Below the pieces are notes generated by a model. That model had not been told where the DNA came from. It ran no database searches and was given only the letters and a program-made list of their open reading frames with translations. The translations under genes were made by a program, and so were the position numbers. A stretch of DNA of 64,000 bases, taken from the NCBI GenBank assembly GCA_020152595.1, contig JAIGNY010003176.1, positions 696,237 to 760,236 of the forward strand. Direction: 5' to 3'. The stretch comes from Chiridota heheva. Its lineage: Eukaryota > Echinodermata > Holothuroidea > Apodida > Chiridotidae. Shown here one piece after another: positions 1 to 12,135 of the stretch (positions within the stretch are counted from its first letter, which is position 1; every line of letters starts with the position of its first letter).

Positions 1-60
1 AATTAATGGAGGCACAGTATCACTTGCACCTACAGTGTTAGGAACATGTAACATACTGTA

Positions 61-192
61 CAGTACCGATGCGAGCAGTTTGACAATTGCGCCGGTAATT
101 TTAACGCCAGTAAGCCGCCAGTAAAGCGCTGATAAAGCGCCGATAAAACGCCAAAAAAACTCGCTGGTGTCAAACTGCTCGCATTGGTACTG
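61..192. mobile_element. 132-bp TA-flanked inverted-repeat element
   Basis: The ends CAGTACCGATGCGAGCAG and its near-perfect reverse complement at 170-192 enclose a GCGC-rich interior in which GCCAGTAA and AAAGCGC words repeat. TA lies directly outside both ends (59-60 and 193-194), as expected for a Tc1/mariner-type non-autonomous element. Confidence 0.72.
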
Positions 193-3028
193 TATGTATA
201 CTGGTGGGGTGTGCATAGTTCAAAGAGAAAGTAATATTACGAGTTTGCAAGTAAATAAAATAAGAGAGGACGATAACAAAGAGAGAAAGATACATCCTTA
301 ACACTCGCCTGAAGAATAAAGATTCAAAACTTTTGCATAATTTATTGTAACAATGCTGATAAATAGTCAATTTGTGACCGATTGTGATGTCACCTTTTGC
401 TATTTTCATGGTTTATAATACAAAAAAATCTTCCATTTAAACTCAGACTTGTTGCTAGCTGGTTATAGATCTTTGATAAACTGTATAAAAGGTAGCCCAG
501 AGCTTTTAGGATTACTGTAATTCTCTCCCATTTCTTGCCCTATTTTCAGTCTTTGTATGTATAATTAAGAATGTCTTTTTTATACTCTATTGTAGATTTG
601 GGTCATAAAGGTCGAGGACCTTTTTTGGATTAATCAGCTGCAGTGTTCCTTTTCTAAACACTACAGAAGCAATAATTGCGAAATCAGTTTGCCTTGATAA
701 CACACAAATAGTTTATTTTCCCTTTGGTTTTTTCCTATGGTTATTAAATATAATGTCTCCTTTACAACCTTGTGAGGAAAACATATTTTTGAATTACTGT
801 ATCTATCTGTCTGGAGATATATGTTTCACTTTTTTTGTTTTTCAGTATGAGTATCACCAGGGATGTATTTATTTGCTGAAGTAACATATCCCTGGTATCA
901 GAACTTCAGTCAGGCAAGTCGTGGATGATCTTGGCCTTTTAACCCCAATTTTCTCAAATAAAAGGTTAGAGAAAATGAGATTTGGATCTGAATCTACCAT
1001 AACAATAATATACCACGGTTTGCTCTAGCTTTGGATTTTTGGGAGAAGAAAATTCTCTCTTTCAAAAATTTTTGGTCGGGATGTCAGAACTTTTGTGGGG
1101 AATTTCAAAATTTTGGTAGGTAATTTCTCTCATGCATTTTCTCAATACCAAAGTTTACGAACACTATCTGTCAACAAACATAACCTCCTGGCCTCTGCAA
1201 GATGTTCATTAATAGAAATACACCCAATTTACAGTCGCTTTATAAATTTCTTTTCATCACTAATATATTGATTGTATACAGTGCTGGATATTGTAGTTAC
1301 AGAAAACGACTGTAGTTGGAGACTACTCACAAATTTCACCACCTACATCGAGGCCTCATTCACATTTCGTTACATACATTTAAGTACGTAAGAGATCCGT
1401 TCAAAACTTCAAAATTCATAAGAATTATTTTACCAATAAAGAATAATCTTTTACTTTTTAGTGTACTAAAAATATTTCAAGTTTAATCCCTAAAATTCAT
1501 ATCGTTAACTCAAGGCCTAATGTTATCGGTAACTCAAAGCCTAATGTTATTACTGAATGCTTAGCGCGAATTTGAACACACTTATTAGCCAGCAGCTCTT
1601 CTAATTTTGTGCTGGATTGTTAGAATCGCGCAATCAGGTCGCACAATCACACTGCTAATGCAAACCCTATAATATACTATGGGCCTAAATTTCCTCCCTT
1701 ACAGAAATTTGGGCTCACTACAGTGAGCTCGCTAACGGCTCATAATTGAGTCCTTTACAAAGTTAAAATTTCAATTGATGTTTGAATTCTTGCTGAAATT
1801 GTATGATGCAACCATGGATAAACGGTACATTACACTAGCTGTTTGCTAAACTTAACAAGACCCATACAACAGTAAAAAAGCTCATTTAAGCAGTGCTCGA
1901 AAAATGTTTTGGAATCTGGGTGCCTTCTGACCTATCAACATGTTCAGATTGGTAGCCTGACAAGGCAAGTTGGTAGCCTGAGATATTACATAAGATATGT
2001 TTAGAGCATAGCCTGTTAGGCTTCTGAGTTTGCCATTGCAGCAGGTCTTGACAACAACAACAAAAATCATTTAATATGAAAACAATAATAATAATTTGCC
2101 ACAACAGAAACTTTAAACTGTTAAAAACATCATATTCTCACCACACAAAATGTCCTCGGGGAGCTTGAAAGCAGTTCACTTCGACAGCATAAAACCATGC
2201 ATAGTAACAGCCACATAATATGTTCACACAACATTATTAATATACAGTTACACGTAAGTAACATATATAAATACCAAATCAAAACGGAATCGTTGCAATC
2301 GTAACTTCTAGTTACAGGTGTGCGTAAAAAGAAAGAATCAGGGGCACCCCCCACCATTCAGCTAATGATGTTTTGATTGGATAAGAGAGTTCACTCACTG
2401 CTCCGCCCCCGCAAGTACAAGGCAACTATACAGTGCATTGATTAAATGCTTTCTTCACTATGCGCACGTGGCAGGATTTTGGGCCGTTCTGTTGCAACTC
2501 ACTGGAAACCGTACAGCTCCATTCAACATGGTACAAGGTTGCTATACACATGTTTCAATTAGACAGTGATAGGGACAAATCAACACAGAGAGGTGTTGTT
2601 TCATGTGCTTTGTGCAGTGAGTGTGGGGTTTGAAACACCCCTTTCTCGGAAAAATATCTGGGCTTTGGCATTTGTTCAACAAAAGGTTATGTGTGCATTG
2701 CGTATTTGTATGAGTAACATACTGTGGCCTATGTTGTGTGTGTGTTTAGTCACATTTGTGACTAAGCTTGCTTACAGAGCATTTAAATTTTCTGGAAAGC
2801 AATTTCCCAACGCAATTTTTTGCCGGTCACCAAGATGGCTACAAGCAGTACAAATGCACTCACCAGATCAAAATTTTAAGTTGCCATTGGCAACTAGGCG
2901 ACTGTATTTGTTGGACCCTGCATTGCAGGTGCCTAAGTTTAATTCTTGGTATCCCCAGGCAACCGGCGCACAGGATTTTGTGAGCATTATAGCTAAAAAG
3001 ACATGATTATGGATACAAAGAGGCAACA

Positions 3029-3346
3029 TTATACACTTGTCAGTTGTATGACTCACCCCTACTACCACCGGCAATGTGAGTCAGAGGTGAGTCATTGACA
3101 TATGAAATAGTGACTCACATGTGCGTCATTGTACCAATTACCAGTCACCAGATTGACTCTGGGGTGGGTCAATTTACTTCAACCCATTGACTTTGTACAG
3201 AGGTGATTGATTTGGGGTAAGTCATTGTACAAAAAATGTCAGTCAGGGGTGCGTCAATGTACATGTGTTTTCCACCCACTTTGGTGCAATGACCCACTTG
3301 TCTGGAGGTGTAGGGGTGAGTCCCACAATTGACAAGTGCATTATAG
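3029..3346. mobile_element. Foldback element built of TGAGTCA-like words
   Basis: The left end near 3035-3064 (ACACTTGTCAGTTGTATGAC, then TCACCCCTAC) is the reverse complement of the right end near 3306-3345 (GTAGGGGTGA, CAATTGACAAGTGCATTAT). Between them the words GAGTCA, GACTCA and GGGTCA recur on both strands about a dozen times. Confidence 0.62.
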
Positions 3347-4369
3347 CTACATGTATTGCTTTAAAACCTAGCTTTCAAAAACCTTTCATGCTGTGGTGCA
3401 GTAGCAATATAGGGTCTTCATGTATTTCATCTAAAATCAAACATTGGCCATTTTATATACAGCATTTTTTAATCTCAGGCATCAATTTCCATATTTCTAA
3501 AAATCTCAGGCATCCAGATTTTATGCAAATTTTGTGATGTATGACTTTGGTAATTTCTTCTGTAAATCCTTTGTGTTTCATATGTCTATCACAACTATTT
3601 GAAATGGTGCAGCAAATTCTGACCAAAAAGTTTTGAGTCTTTACCATATACTCCTAATAAAATTATACAGTAGCAGGAATAGAGGGATTTATTACGCGAC
3701 TCTGAACTCAACTGGGTTCCATTTTGCAGGGCAGCTGCATCATTGCGTTTCACGCGTCTTCACACAGTTCAGTCACATCACATGTACAGCAAACATACTA
3801 CATGCTACCCTACCAGTACCAGTTCAGCGAATTATACTAATTGCAGTTTTTTGCTCACTTCCGATTTTTCTTCATATTTTTCATAAGTTATGTTTTCACC
3901 GAGTATATAAAGAGTGACTTAAATTTAACGTTAACGCCATCTGATTGTTTGTTATACTCGAAGCCTAAATATAAAGTGCTCGCTGCAAATCTTAGTGTGT
4001 ACCGTAGGTTCAAAGCCATTGCGTCATACAGTAGAAACCCACTTCGAATGTCAATGAGAATCCAATGGAAAAGTTGTATTTTTATTCCGCTGCACACATC
4101 TGTGAGTGCAACCAATGGCACAGCAAGATTTCAGCATAATTATGTTACAAAAATTATCTTATATAACATCATGCAAACGTATGTAAGTGTAATTAAGTAT
4201 GTAAAGGTAATTAAGTGTACAGCATACGACAACATGGCGATGTAAACAAAGTCACATGACCATTTTCAGTGACTACAATTTAGCATAGACATTGAAAGAA
4301 TGTCGACGACGACGACGAGTGAACACACAATTACAATGACGGGGTCGTCACCTGCGTAATCGGTTATGA

Positions 4370-4620
4370 TAGTAACAATGCTATCACGAAACGCTTATAC
4401 GACCCGGACGAGAACACACGCACGGAATGACTTGCCGACAACGAGAACACAGGTGCACTAGCGCACGTACGGACAGACATAACGTCGACAACCAAGTCAA
4501 TGTCCACGGCCTTTGATAACCAGTTGTGGTGCACTAGCGTGTCTACCCAACCCAGGCTTGAACCCAGGACCTCGTGGTCTGTAGACATGTATGATAACTG
4601 CTACACCACAGTAGGTAGAT
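4370..4620 (-). mobile_element. tRNA-derived SINE
   Basis: Read on the minus strand from about 4616, an A-box-like TGGTGTAGCAGTTA is followed about 40 nt later by a B-box GGTTCAAGCC, then an unrelated body rich in GTGCACTAGCG-like words. The T-arm and acceptor do not pair properly, so this is a SINE or tRNA pseudogene rather than a working tRNA. Confidence 0.6.
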
Positions 4621-5114
4621 AAGAATGTCATTTTGAGCTGCCTGCCTATATACAAATTTCGTCTGTATTTAAAACTGATCAACCATAACTCAAAAACTAC
4701 AGGTGCCTTTTTTTTCTTCAAAATTTGAAAGAAAGGAAGAAAAAAGACAACTACAGTTTTCATTCATACCCTTTCAACCAATATAGAAATTGCTATAGTA
4801 CATATCCATAGACCTTTAAAATCTATATATAGATCATAAAACTATTACATCATATGACCATTATCTCTCTGATATGATCCTCTGATTTTACAAAAACCCT
4901 GCAAGTTAAATTAACAACTTACTCGGTCAAAACCCAAGGTCAGTTTGGGTTTATCTGTTGTACTTGCCAAGACAGGAACACAGTATATCAGCTGGACAGG
5001 GAAATACTGACTTGGGAACAGGTGTTACATCCTGATCACTGACCTATATAAACTATACATGTGGAGTTGTGGGCCTTAACTAAAATCTTCTTGATGTACT
5101 TATTATATCAAAAC

Positions 5115-5745
5115 AGCATTATAGGGGTTAGTCCAGGGGTCAAACAAGTCTATCTTTTATAAAAGAGGACTTCAAAAGAAACAAAATAGTGAAGAAAGCA
5201 TCGACAAATATTTTTCCATTAAGGAGATATTTAAGTTCAAAGTTCGGTATCATTAGTGTAAAAAGGACTGAAATCAGACTAGTTGTGATATCATAGACTT
5301 CTCAAAAAATTCATGTTTTCTATCATATTTTATCCTGTAATTTTGTGGCTTAAAATCCATGGGATATGTCCAAAAAGTAGTAAAACCATGGAGTTAGAAG
5401 AGATCTTCATGGTAAAACTGAATCTAGGAAGGGTAATTATTAAATACCACCTGAAGAAAGTTTGCGGAAAAATTATTTAAATAGTGCAAAACTTACCTAA
5501 ACTTTACTTTTTTTAATATACATTAAAAATTGTTAAGAATGTGAGGATGCAGATGCCAACCTTTCATAGTAGACTTACTACACCAGTCACTTCTACACAG
5601 ATAAGACAAGAGCTTTAAACTTGAATACCTCCTTAACAGAATAAGATTTTTAATGCTTTTTTCACCATTTTGTTTCTTTTGAAGTCCTCTTTCATATAAA
5701 ATGGACAATTTTGACCACTGAACTAAATAAACTACTGTATGCAAT
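5115..5745. mobile_element. Foldback element with inverted repeats of about 115 bp
   Basis: The left arm (AAAAGAGGACTTCAAAAGAA at 5161, preceded by GGTCAAAC) is inverted at 5660-5725 (TTCTTTTGAAGTCCTCTTTC, followed by TTTTGACC). The pairing continues inward through GGAGATATTTAAGTTCAAAG and its counterpart. The interior has no coding potential. Confidence 0.68.
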
Positions 5746-6535
5746 TTATCAGTGTGTTTGTTGTTAGGAATGCAAATGCACCATGATGAAGTTACTGTAC
5801 ATTATACTGTGCTCTATTATGTAGGTATTTCACAATCAGGTGACATTTTGTTTTAGCGGGCAAACCATGGCAAATTAACACACAGACGTAAAGGAAAATA
5901 AAAAAATTCACGACAAAAAACGACAGAGAAAACATATTTTCATTTCATCACACAAAAATGATACAGGATAACTGTATGATGAAAAATAACCAAAAGGATA
6001 GTTACTCAACTGAAAGAAAACAAGGATAGTGTTTTTAAATACACGATGAACATATACGAGCAAACGATGTTTTTTTGCGAAAAACTGTTCTTCAAAATTT
6101 CAAATTAGCCGTGTGAGTGAAAGCTTGTGTGACGTCATGAGAAATACCTCCTCCATTGTACAGTATATACATGTACATTAAAATCTTAAGAGGGAGGCAA
6201 GTCTCATTAAAATATATTTAAATTGGGGGATGCGATATTTCGACGTCACTTCTGGTTGTGAAACGCAAGATCCGATCAATTGTCTGTTTGTACATGGAGT
6301 TAAAAGAGAACTCCATGGTTTGTACAGCCAGACACTAGCATGGACGTTGTGTGTGCCGACTTACATACACAGCGCATTACGTTACTGTGACAAGAAACTT
6401 GTTTGTGTTTTCAATACGTTTGTCAGAAAGCAAAAGATTAGTATTATAATACTACAATAATAGTCACTAAATAAAAATTACTGAGAAAGAAAAAAAAAGA
6501 AGAAGATGAAAGCAAAAGTCGCAATAAACAATTCT

Positions 6536-6615
6536 ACCGGGGTTCGAACTCACGACTGTTGATAAGAAAACAAAATTGCTCCCGATCGCCGTAACCTACT
6601 GGGCTAACTCGTGTA
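6536..6615 (-). mobile_element. tRNA-like SINE head
   Basis: On the minus strand an A-box TAGCCCAGTAGG is followed by a B-box GAGTTCGAACCCC. The T-stem has two mismatches and no acceptor stem forms. I therefore read it as a tRNA-derived promoter head, not a tRNA gene. Little body sequence can be assigned. Confidence 0.5.
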
Positions 6616-6940
6616 GTGACCTTCAAGGCGTTTTAAATAACTATATACCTTGCAGTACGAGACAACGAATCGCGTAGCAAAATTTCAATCAATCAACAAA
6701 TTTGTAAGGATTCTAAATATTGTGCACATATGACGATTTCGCTTCTTTAAACTGTTCTGTAGCTGTATATATTCTGTATATAATATCTATTAGCAGATCT
6801 TTCTGATTATGTTAGAATCCACAGGAATTTTCATACTTTCTTGCCATTCATGTTACCTGTATTCAATTGTGGCTAGAAAAGGGAATGCTTTGTCACCCAT
6901 GAACCCTTGAATGAATTAAAAAACACCCTGAAAGTTTTAA

Positions 6941-7512
6941 AAGAATATTCCCATGGATTTTTAATTTTTCATATATGATAGAGATTTGAAAAAAACAAAG
7001 TGGTAAAAAAGCTATGCACATATCTTATTCCATTTAGAAGTTATAACAATTTAAAGAGTATAAATTTTCTCATAAAAACACCTCGTACAGTATATGTCCT
7101 TCAGCTTGGTGATGTCATCAAGGCAATTTTAGCGCAGTTCTTATATATTTCTTATCAATTTAATCACACTTGTTTTACTTTATCGAACAGCATTTTTGGT
7201 TCAATATAGAGATAGGGTGGAATATATAATTTACAAGAAAACATTTTTTTTTCTTGGTGTACATCACATTTACAATGAGAAAAAAATCTTAATCATTTTT
7301 AAGGAGATACAAAAGACATTTTGTTGAAATTGTCTCTATGACATCACAGATGTTGCCAATCAGTTACTTTTGTCCAAATTCAAAAATACTTTAAAATTTT
7401 GTAACTTCTAAACGGAAATAAGATATTAACATAGTTTTTTCAACACTTTGTTTCTCAAAAAATTCTCTATCATATATGAAAAAATGAAAATCCATGGGAA
7501 TATTCCTTTAAA
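6941..7512. mobile_element. Foldback element with inverted repeats of about 110 bp
   Basis: GAATATTCCCATGGATTTTT at 6941 is mirrored by AAAATCCATGGGAATATTCC at 7487-7506. The arms continue with ATATATGATAGAGA and its counterpart TCTCTATCATATAT, then ACAAAGTG and CACTTTGT. Outside each end there is an A/T-rich TTAA-like junction. Confidence 0.66.
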
Positions 7513-7781
7513 CTGTCATTCATATTTACATGTACAGTTCCCAACTATGTGTGGGGAGGGGGTGGAGGAAGGGTCATCAGGGAAAAAAAATCACAACTTT
7601 TTACCCCCTCGTATTCATGACTGTACATGTCACATTTGGAATGCTAAACAGCTTATTTTGAAGTTAATGTATTCGGTATACCTACTTATGAATCAACATC
7701 TTTCACAAAAAAGAGAAAAGATGACCACAAAATTTGCAAACAAACAAACAAAATCATTTGAGCAAGACGACTAGAACTTAC

Positions 7782-8010
7782 AAATATATAGTCGGCCCAT
7801 TGGTCTCTGGCTTCTTTCAGTGCCTCCTCCCTCAGTTCAATTAATCGATTGAATCTTTCTTCTGGCCAATCAAAGGGTCCCTCTTCTCCCTCATAGCCAG
7901 CTGGTTCTTGTTTGTAAAAGAAACTGACCCTGTGGTATTTATCTTGATTGGCACTTGCCCACTCGTAGAGAATCCACGTTGTGTTATCAATGCAGTGGTC
8001 ACTTCGTATC
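7782..8010 (-). CDS. COLGALT: Procollagen galactosyltransferase, second coding exon
   Basis: This exon continues the COLGALT catalytic domain. On the minus strand a TTTTTATGTAG acceptor precedes position 8010, and a GTAAGT donor follows position 7782. The first base completes the Trp codon left open by exon 1, giving LWIRSDHCIDNTT, which matches the family's LWxxxDHNxDNT segment. Later come EEGPFDWPEERFNRLIELRE and EARDQWADYIF, the stretch just before the family's DxD metal-binding motif, which should start the next exon. The exon is 229 nt, ends in phase 0 and has no frame break. I found no further COLGALT exon between 1 and 7781, so the DxD motif and C-terminal half probably lie beyond the left edge. 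An inverted-repeat element flanked by TTAA begins only about 30 bp upstream of this exon. Confidence 0.88.
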
Positions 8011-8042
8011 CTACATAAAAACAAAAACAAAATACACCTTAA

Positions 8043-8622
8043 AGGACATAAAGTCTAACATAAAGTCTGATATACATGTAACCCTTATTCCATATGATAC
8101 AATTAAAAATGAAAAAAATCTTCTGACCAAGTTTCATACCTCCCAAAGCAATCTAACACATTTATTGCAAGCTACTGTACTACTAAATAGTACCATGGGA
8201 GCCACCATTTTGATTTGAAAACATGCAGATTATGATGTCATCAGCCCAGCAGGATGTTGGAATGTGCTTTGTATTTCTTTATAATCTACCCAAAGTTATG
8301 AAAAAAAGAACAATTTTGTGTACCCATAAAATTATCAAAACATACTCTTAAAACTTTGTGTCACATCATTTTGGAATAAAAACTTAAATCGTATTTATAA
8401 AGAAATACATTAAAATCCTTATGCTTATGTTCGGGAAATTATGTCATCATGCACAGTATTTCAATACAGAATTAAACAAAACAGCAGCCCCCATGTTGTT
8501 GACTTCAAACATGATTAACTTGAAATAGGAATAAGATTTTGACTTGCTGTTTTTGGTAGTTGGTCTAGATTTTTATCCTCTATCATATAGAATAATGATT
8601 GTATCAGACTCTATTGTCTCCT
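8043..8622. mobile_element. TTAA-flanked inverted-repeat element, copy 1
   Basis: It is flanked by TTAA at 8039-8042 and 8623-8626. The right end (CTATTGTCTCCTTTAA) and degraded left end (TTAAAGGACATAAAGTC) match the ends of the copy at 13.7 kb. It begins about 30 bp upstream of COLGALT exon 2. Confidence 0.6.
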
Positions 8623-9171
8623 TTAAGGTCTTTATTGAGGCATCATTAGCTACTCTGAACATTGATTTCAAACTAGGGCTGTCACGATATATGAACTATT
8701 GTGATATCATGAAATTGCCTTTTCCATGATATTAAAAAATCCCGACCAACATATCATGACATGTCATCATAGAGCGCATAGTCAAGCACCATATTTTTCA
8801 GAACTGTGTGACTGAATGAGAGAGAATACAATCGTGTACTGTGCATGCAGGTATAATTGTGTAATGACATCTCTATATCTTAAATGCTTTAAAAAAAAAA
8901 AAATTATAAAAATCTCATATTTCTGCAAAGTGTTTCTAAATTAGTGGTCATAAATCAAATATCACGATACGGTGATATATCCTAGTATTTTTGTCAATGA
9001 CGATTGATACCAAATTTACACATATCGTGACAGCCTTTATACAAACCCAATGAATATTATGAAAATAGCAAAACTGGACATTTGGTTTATCATGGCCCGT
9101 TTACATGGTCAATATTGTTTTTGTTTTTTTACATAAAATGCCATTTGGTGAACAATAGCACATGGTTTATA

Positions 9172-9966
9172 CTGTTTATTTGTTTGTTTGATGAGAGCTT
9201 AACGGCACCACAACAGCGAGGGTCAAAATGTGCCTGAGAGGTTAGATCATTCCCAGGTAAGAAGAAAAGAATAGGTAGATTAGTTTGTTTTGGGGTTTTT
9301 GGAGGGAGGGGGTGCATAAAAGCAGGTGGACGTTTGTTCTGCATATAAGACCTTTTATGTGTTATTTTTGCCATATCAGCAAAACGGCTTTAAAAAATTG
9401 GCTACGGCCTTGTGCGAGAAGACAACTAAATATGGTTGTAGAGGGAAGCATGATGACGGAAGGATATAATTTTATCCAGGTTTTTTTTCTGGAAAAGCTT
9501 GGCTATGGAGTAGTAAGGGGTGAGGGAAGCTCTGGGGAGGTTGTACAGGGGGCAGGCAAGGAGGACATGGTGGACTGTGAGGGGGAAATGGCAATTGTAG
9601 CAGAGGGGTGGGGAGCCAGTAAGGAGGTGGGAGTGGAGGAGGTGGGAGTGAGTGAGTGAGTGAGGTAGGTGTGACCTATTCTAAGGCGGGTATGTGGACG
9701 TTGTCGATATGGGAGAGATTGTGGATGGTGGATTTGGTCGGAATGGTGGGATGGATGTTGTGGAGTTTGTTCTCAACTTGAAAGTCCCATGAAGTTTGCC
9801 AACGGTCACGAACAAGGGAAGCGATAAGCGTTTTGATGTCAGAAAGGGTTGTGGGAAGTGGGTAGGGGGAGGTTGAGGGCAAGCTTAGCGGCTAAATCAT
9901 CTCTGCCATTGCCAGGGAAGCCAACATGGCTGGGTATCCAGAATAAAATAATACTTTTCCTGCAGA
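9172..9966 (-). mobile_element. RNase H-bearing LINE, copy A (3' end only)
   Basis: This is a minus-strand, 5'-truncated copy. Its 3' tail is (CAAA)n, visible as TTTGTTTGTTTG at 9177-9190. The body matches the C-terminal RNase H-to-tail part of copies B and C, including the GATCATTCC and TTGTCGATATGGG segments. It stops exactly where the tail of copy B begins. It has stop codons and is not functional. Confidence 0.8.
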
Positions 9967-12135
9967 GTTTGTTTGTTTGTTTGATGAGGTCTTAACGGCA
10001 CCACGACAACGAAGGTCAAATTGTGCCTGAGAGGTCAGATCATTTTAGAGGTAGTAAGGAAAGAGACCAGGGGAAGAATGAGAGAAATTCAAGAACAAAA
10101 GCCAGAAAGCTGTGATCGAGAGAGGAGGTGCATGGGTAAAACAAAAACAAAGTAGAGAGGGGGTGGAAGAGGAGAATTAAATATGGTTGTAGAGGGATGC
10201 ATGCTGAAGGAAGGAGACTATTTTATTTGGAGGATTTTTTTGGAAGAACTCAGCAATTGAGTTGTGGGGAGCGAGGAAGCTCTGGGAAGGTTGTACAGGG
10301 GCAAGCAAGGAGAACGTGTTGGATTGTGAGGATGCAGTGGCAATTGTTACAGAGGGGTTGGTGGGAACCAATAAGGAGGTGGGAGGAGTGAGGTGGGTGT
10401 GACCAATTCTAAGACGGGTAATATGAGCGTTGTCGATACGAGAAAGGTTGTTGATGGTGGATTTGATCGGGATTGTGGGCTGGATAACATGGAGTTTGTT
10501 ATCAATTTGGAACTTCCATAAGGTTTGCCAGCGGTCACGAACAAGAGAAGCGATAAGCGGTTTGATGTCAGAGAGGGTTTTGGGAAAAGGGGAAGGGAGG
10601 AGGTTAAGGGCAAGCTTAGCGGCTGTATCAGCCCTGTCATTGCCAGGGATGCCAACATGGCTGGGTATCCAGAAGAAAAGAACACTTTTCCTGCAGAGGG
10701 TGGGAGAAAAGAGTTTCCGCATGAGGAGGTGGCAGGTGAGGTTATCCCATTTAAGATTGAGTAATGAAGTAAGAACAGCCTTTGAGTCAGAGAAATGGCA
10801 AAGTGACTAAGAGGAGAGTATTCAATAAAGTTGAGGGCGAGGAGAATGGCCTTAGCCTCGGCTGAAAAGATGGATGAGTGGTCAGGAAGTCTGCTACTGA
10901 GGGTGATGTCTTGGATGATGGCAGCAGCAGCTGTCTTGTTGCCTTCCTTGGAGCCATCAGTATAGATGGAGGTGTAATTTGAGAGTCGGTCTTTGATTTG
11001 GTTGTGGAGATTGATGAAGAGATTAGGGTGAGTTTGAGTTTTGTTATAAGTGGAGAGGTCTAGGTGGACAGAAGGAAGGGGGGTGGCCCAAGGCGGAAAA
11101 GTGGGCCAGGAGTAGGTGCCGAGAGTGGCGGGGTTGATGCCAAGTTGAAAGAGGTCTGATTTAATGCGTAAGCTGAAGGGAGGCGATAGGGTTTTAGTCC
11201 TATCAAAGAGGGAGGAGAAATTGGGGTACCTAATGAGGTTGTAAACAGGGTTCTGGGTGTTGGTGAGGACTCTAAAAGCATAGGAGAGGCTAAGCTTTTA
11301 CATCTAAGTAGAAAGGGGGTTCGTTGGCTTCAACATGAAGGCTAGTGATTGGGAGGTCCTGTAGGCTCCTAGACAAAGCCTGAGGGCTTCATTTTGAATG
11401 GTGTTAATGTGGTTGAGGTATGAGTTGTGAGCGACACAGTAAACAATATTGCCATAGTCAAGCTTGGCACGAATGGTGAGCCTGAAAATTTTGAGGAGAG
11501 CATAGCGGTTCGCTCCCCAAGTAGTGTTGGAGAGCAGTCGGAGGATGTTGAGGGAGCTATTGCATTTTAGTTTCAGGTTGGTGATGTGTGGCTTGTAGGT
11601 GAGCTTGGGGTCTAGAGTTAGACCAAGGAACTTTGTGTTTTCAACTTTAGGGATGCGATTTCCATTGAGCACAAAGTTCGGGTTGGGGTGGAGGTTGTTG
11701 AAATGACAAAAGTGCATGCAGACTGTCTTGTGTTTGGAGAATTTAAAACCGTTATTGTTGCTCCAGACTTGCAGCTGATTGAGGCTGGTTTGGAGCCTAT
11801 TTTCAACAATAGGAAAGCTAGGGAGGAGTAGAAGATGGTGAAGTCATCCACGAGGGTACGTTTGATGCTGGGGTCAAGGTCATTCCCGATGTCATTAATG
11901 CTCAGGTTGAAGAGAGTGGGGAGAGGATGCTGCCTTGGGAACGCCCTCTTCTTGGGGGTACGGCTTGGAGAGGTGTGGCCAATCGAACTTGGAACTGCCT
12001 GGGTGAGAGGAAGTTTTGAATAAAGATGGGGAGGTGGCCTCTGAGGCCAATGGTGTGAAGTTTCCGGTAATGCCGATTTCCAAGTAGTGTCGAAAGCTTT
12101 CTCGAGGTCAAAAAATATAGCGGAGGGGGTAAAAG
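9967..12135 (-). mobile_element. RNase H-bearing LINE, copy B (I/Jockey-group-like, 5' truncated)
   Basis: The minus strand encodes, from 5' to 3', the end of a reverse transcriptase, its thumb, and an RNase H domain. Near 11900-12115 the frame reads LRGHLPIFIQNFLSPRQFQV. At 11304-11717 the thumb reads NTKFLGLTLDPKLTYKPHI and later IQNEALRLCLGAYRTS. At 10177-10722 RNase H appears as WIPSHVGIPGNDRADTAA, followed by the C-terminal segment RLRIGHTHLT. Stops and frame shifts separate these pieces, so the copy is dead. A (CAAA)n tail ends it at 9967-9981. The family is a non-LTR retrotransposon whose RT and RNase H are encoded in one ORF; placement in the I/Jockey group is from domain order only. 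Confidence 0.88.

Larger units (their letters stand above)
1..7781. other. Region left of COLGALT exon 2, no coding exon recognised
   Basis: This should be COLGALT intron 2 or beyond. It holds the four inverted-repeat elements and two SINE-like heads listed separately. Open frames on either strand are short and unlike any protein I know. Confidence 0.45.

Noticed and set aside
2566-3006. Plus-strand open frame of 146 codons
   Set aside because: No recognisable domain and a random-looking composition. It is not supported by splice sites and ends inside the DNA bordering a foldback element.
6536-6615. tRNA gene
   Set aside because: A and B boxes are present but the T-stem and acceptor stem do not pair, so I call it SINE-like.
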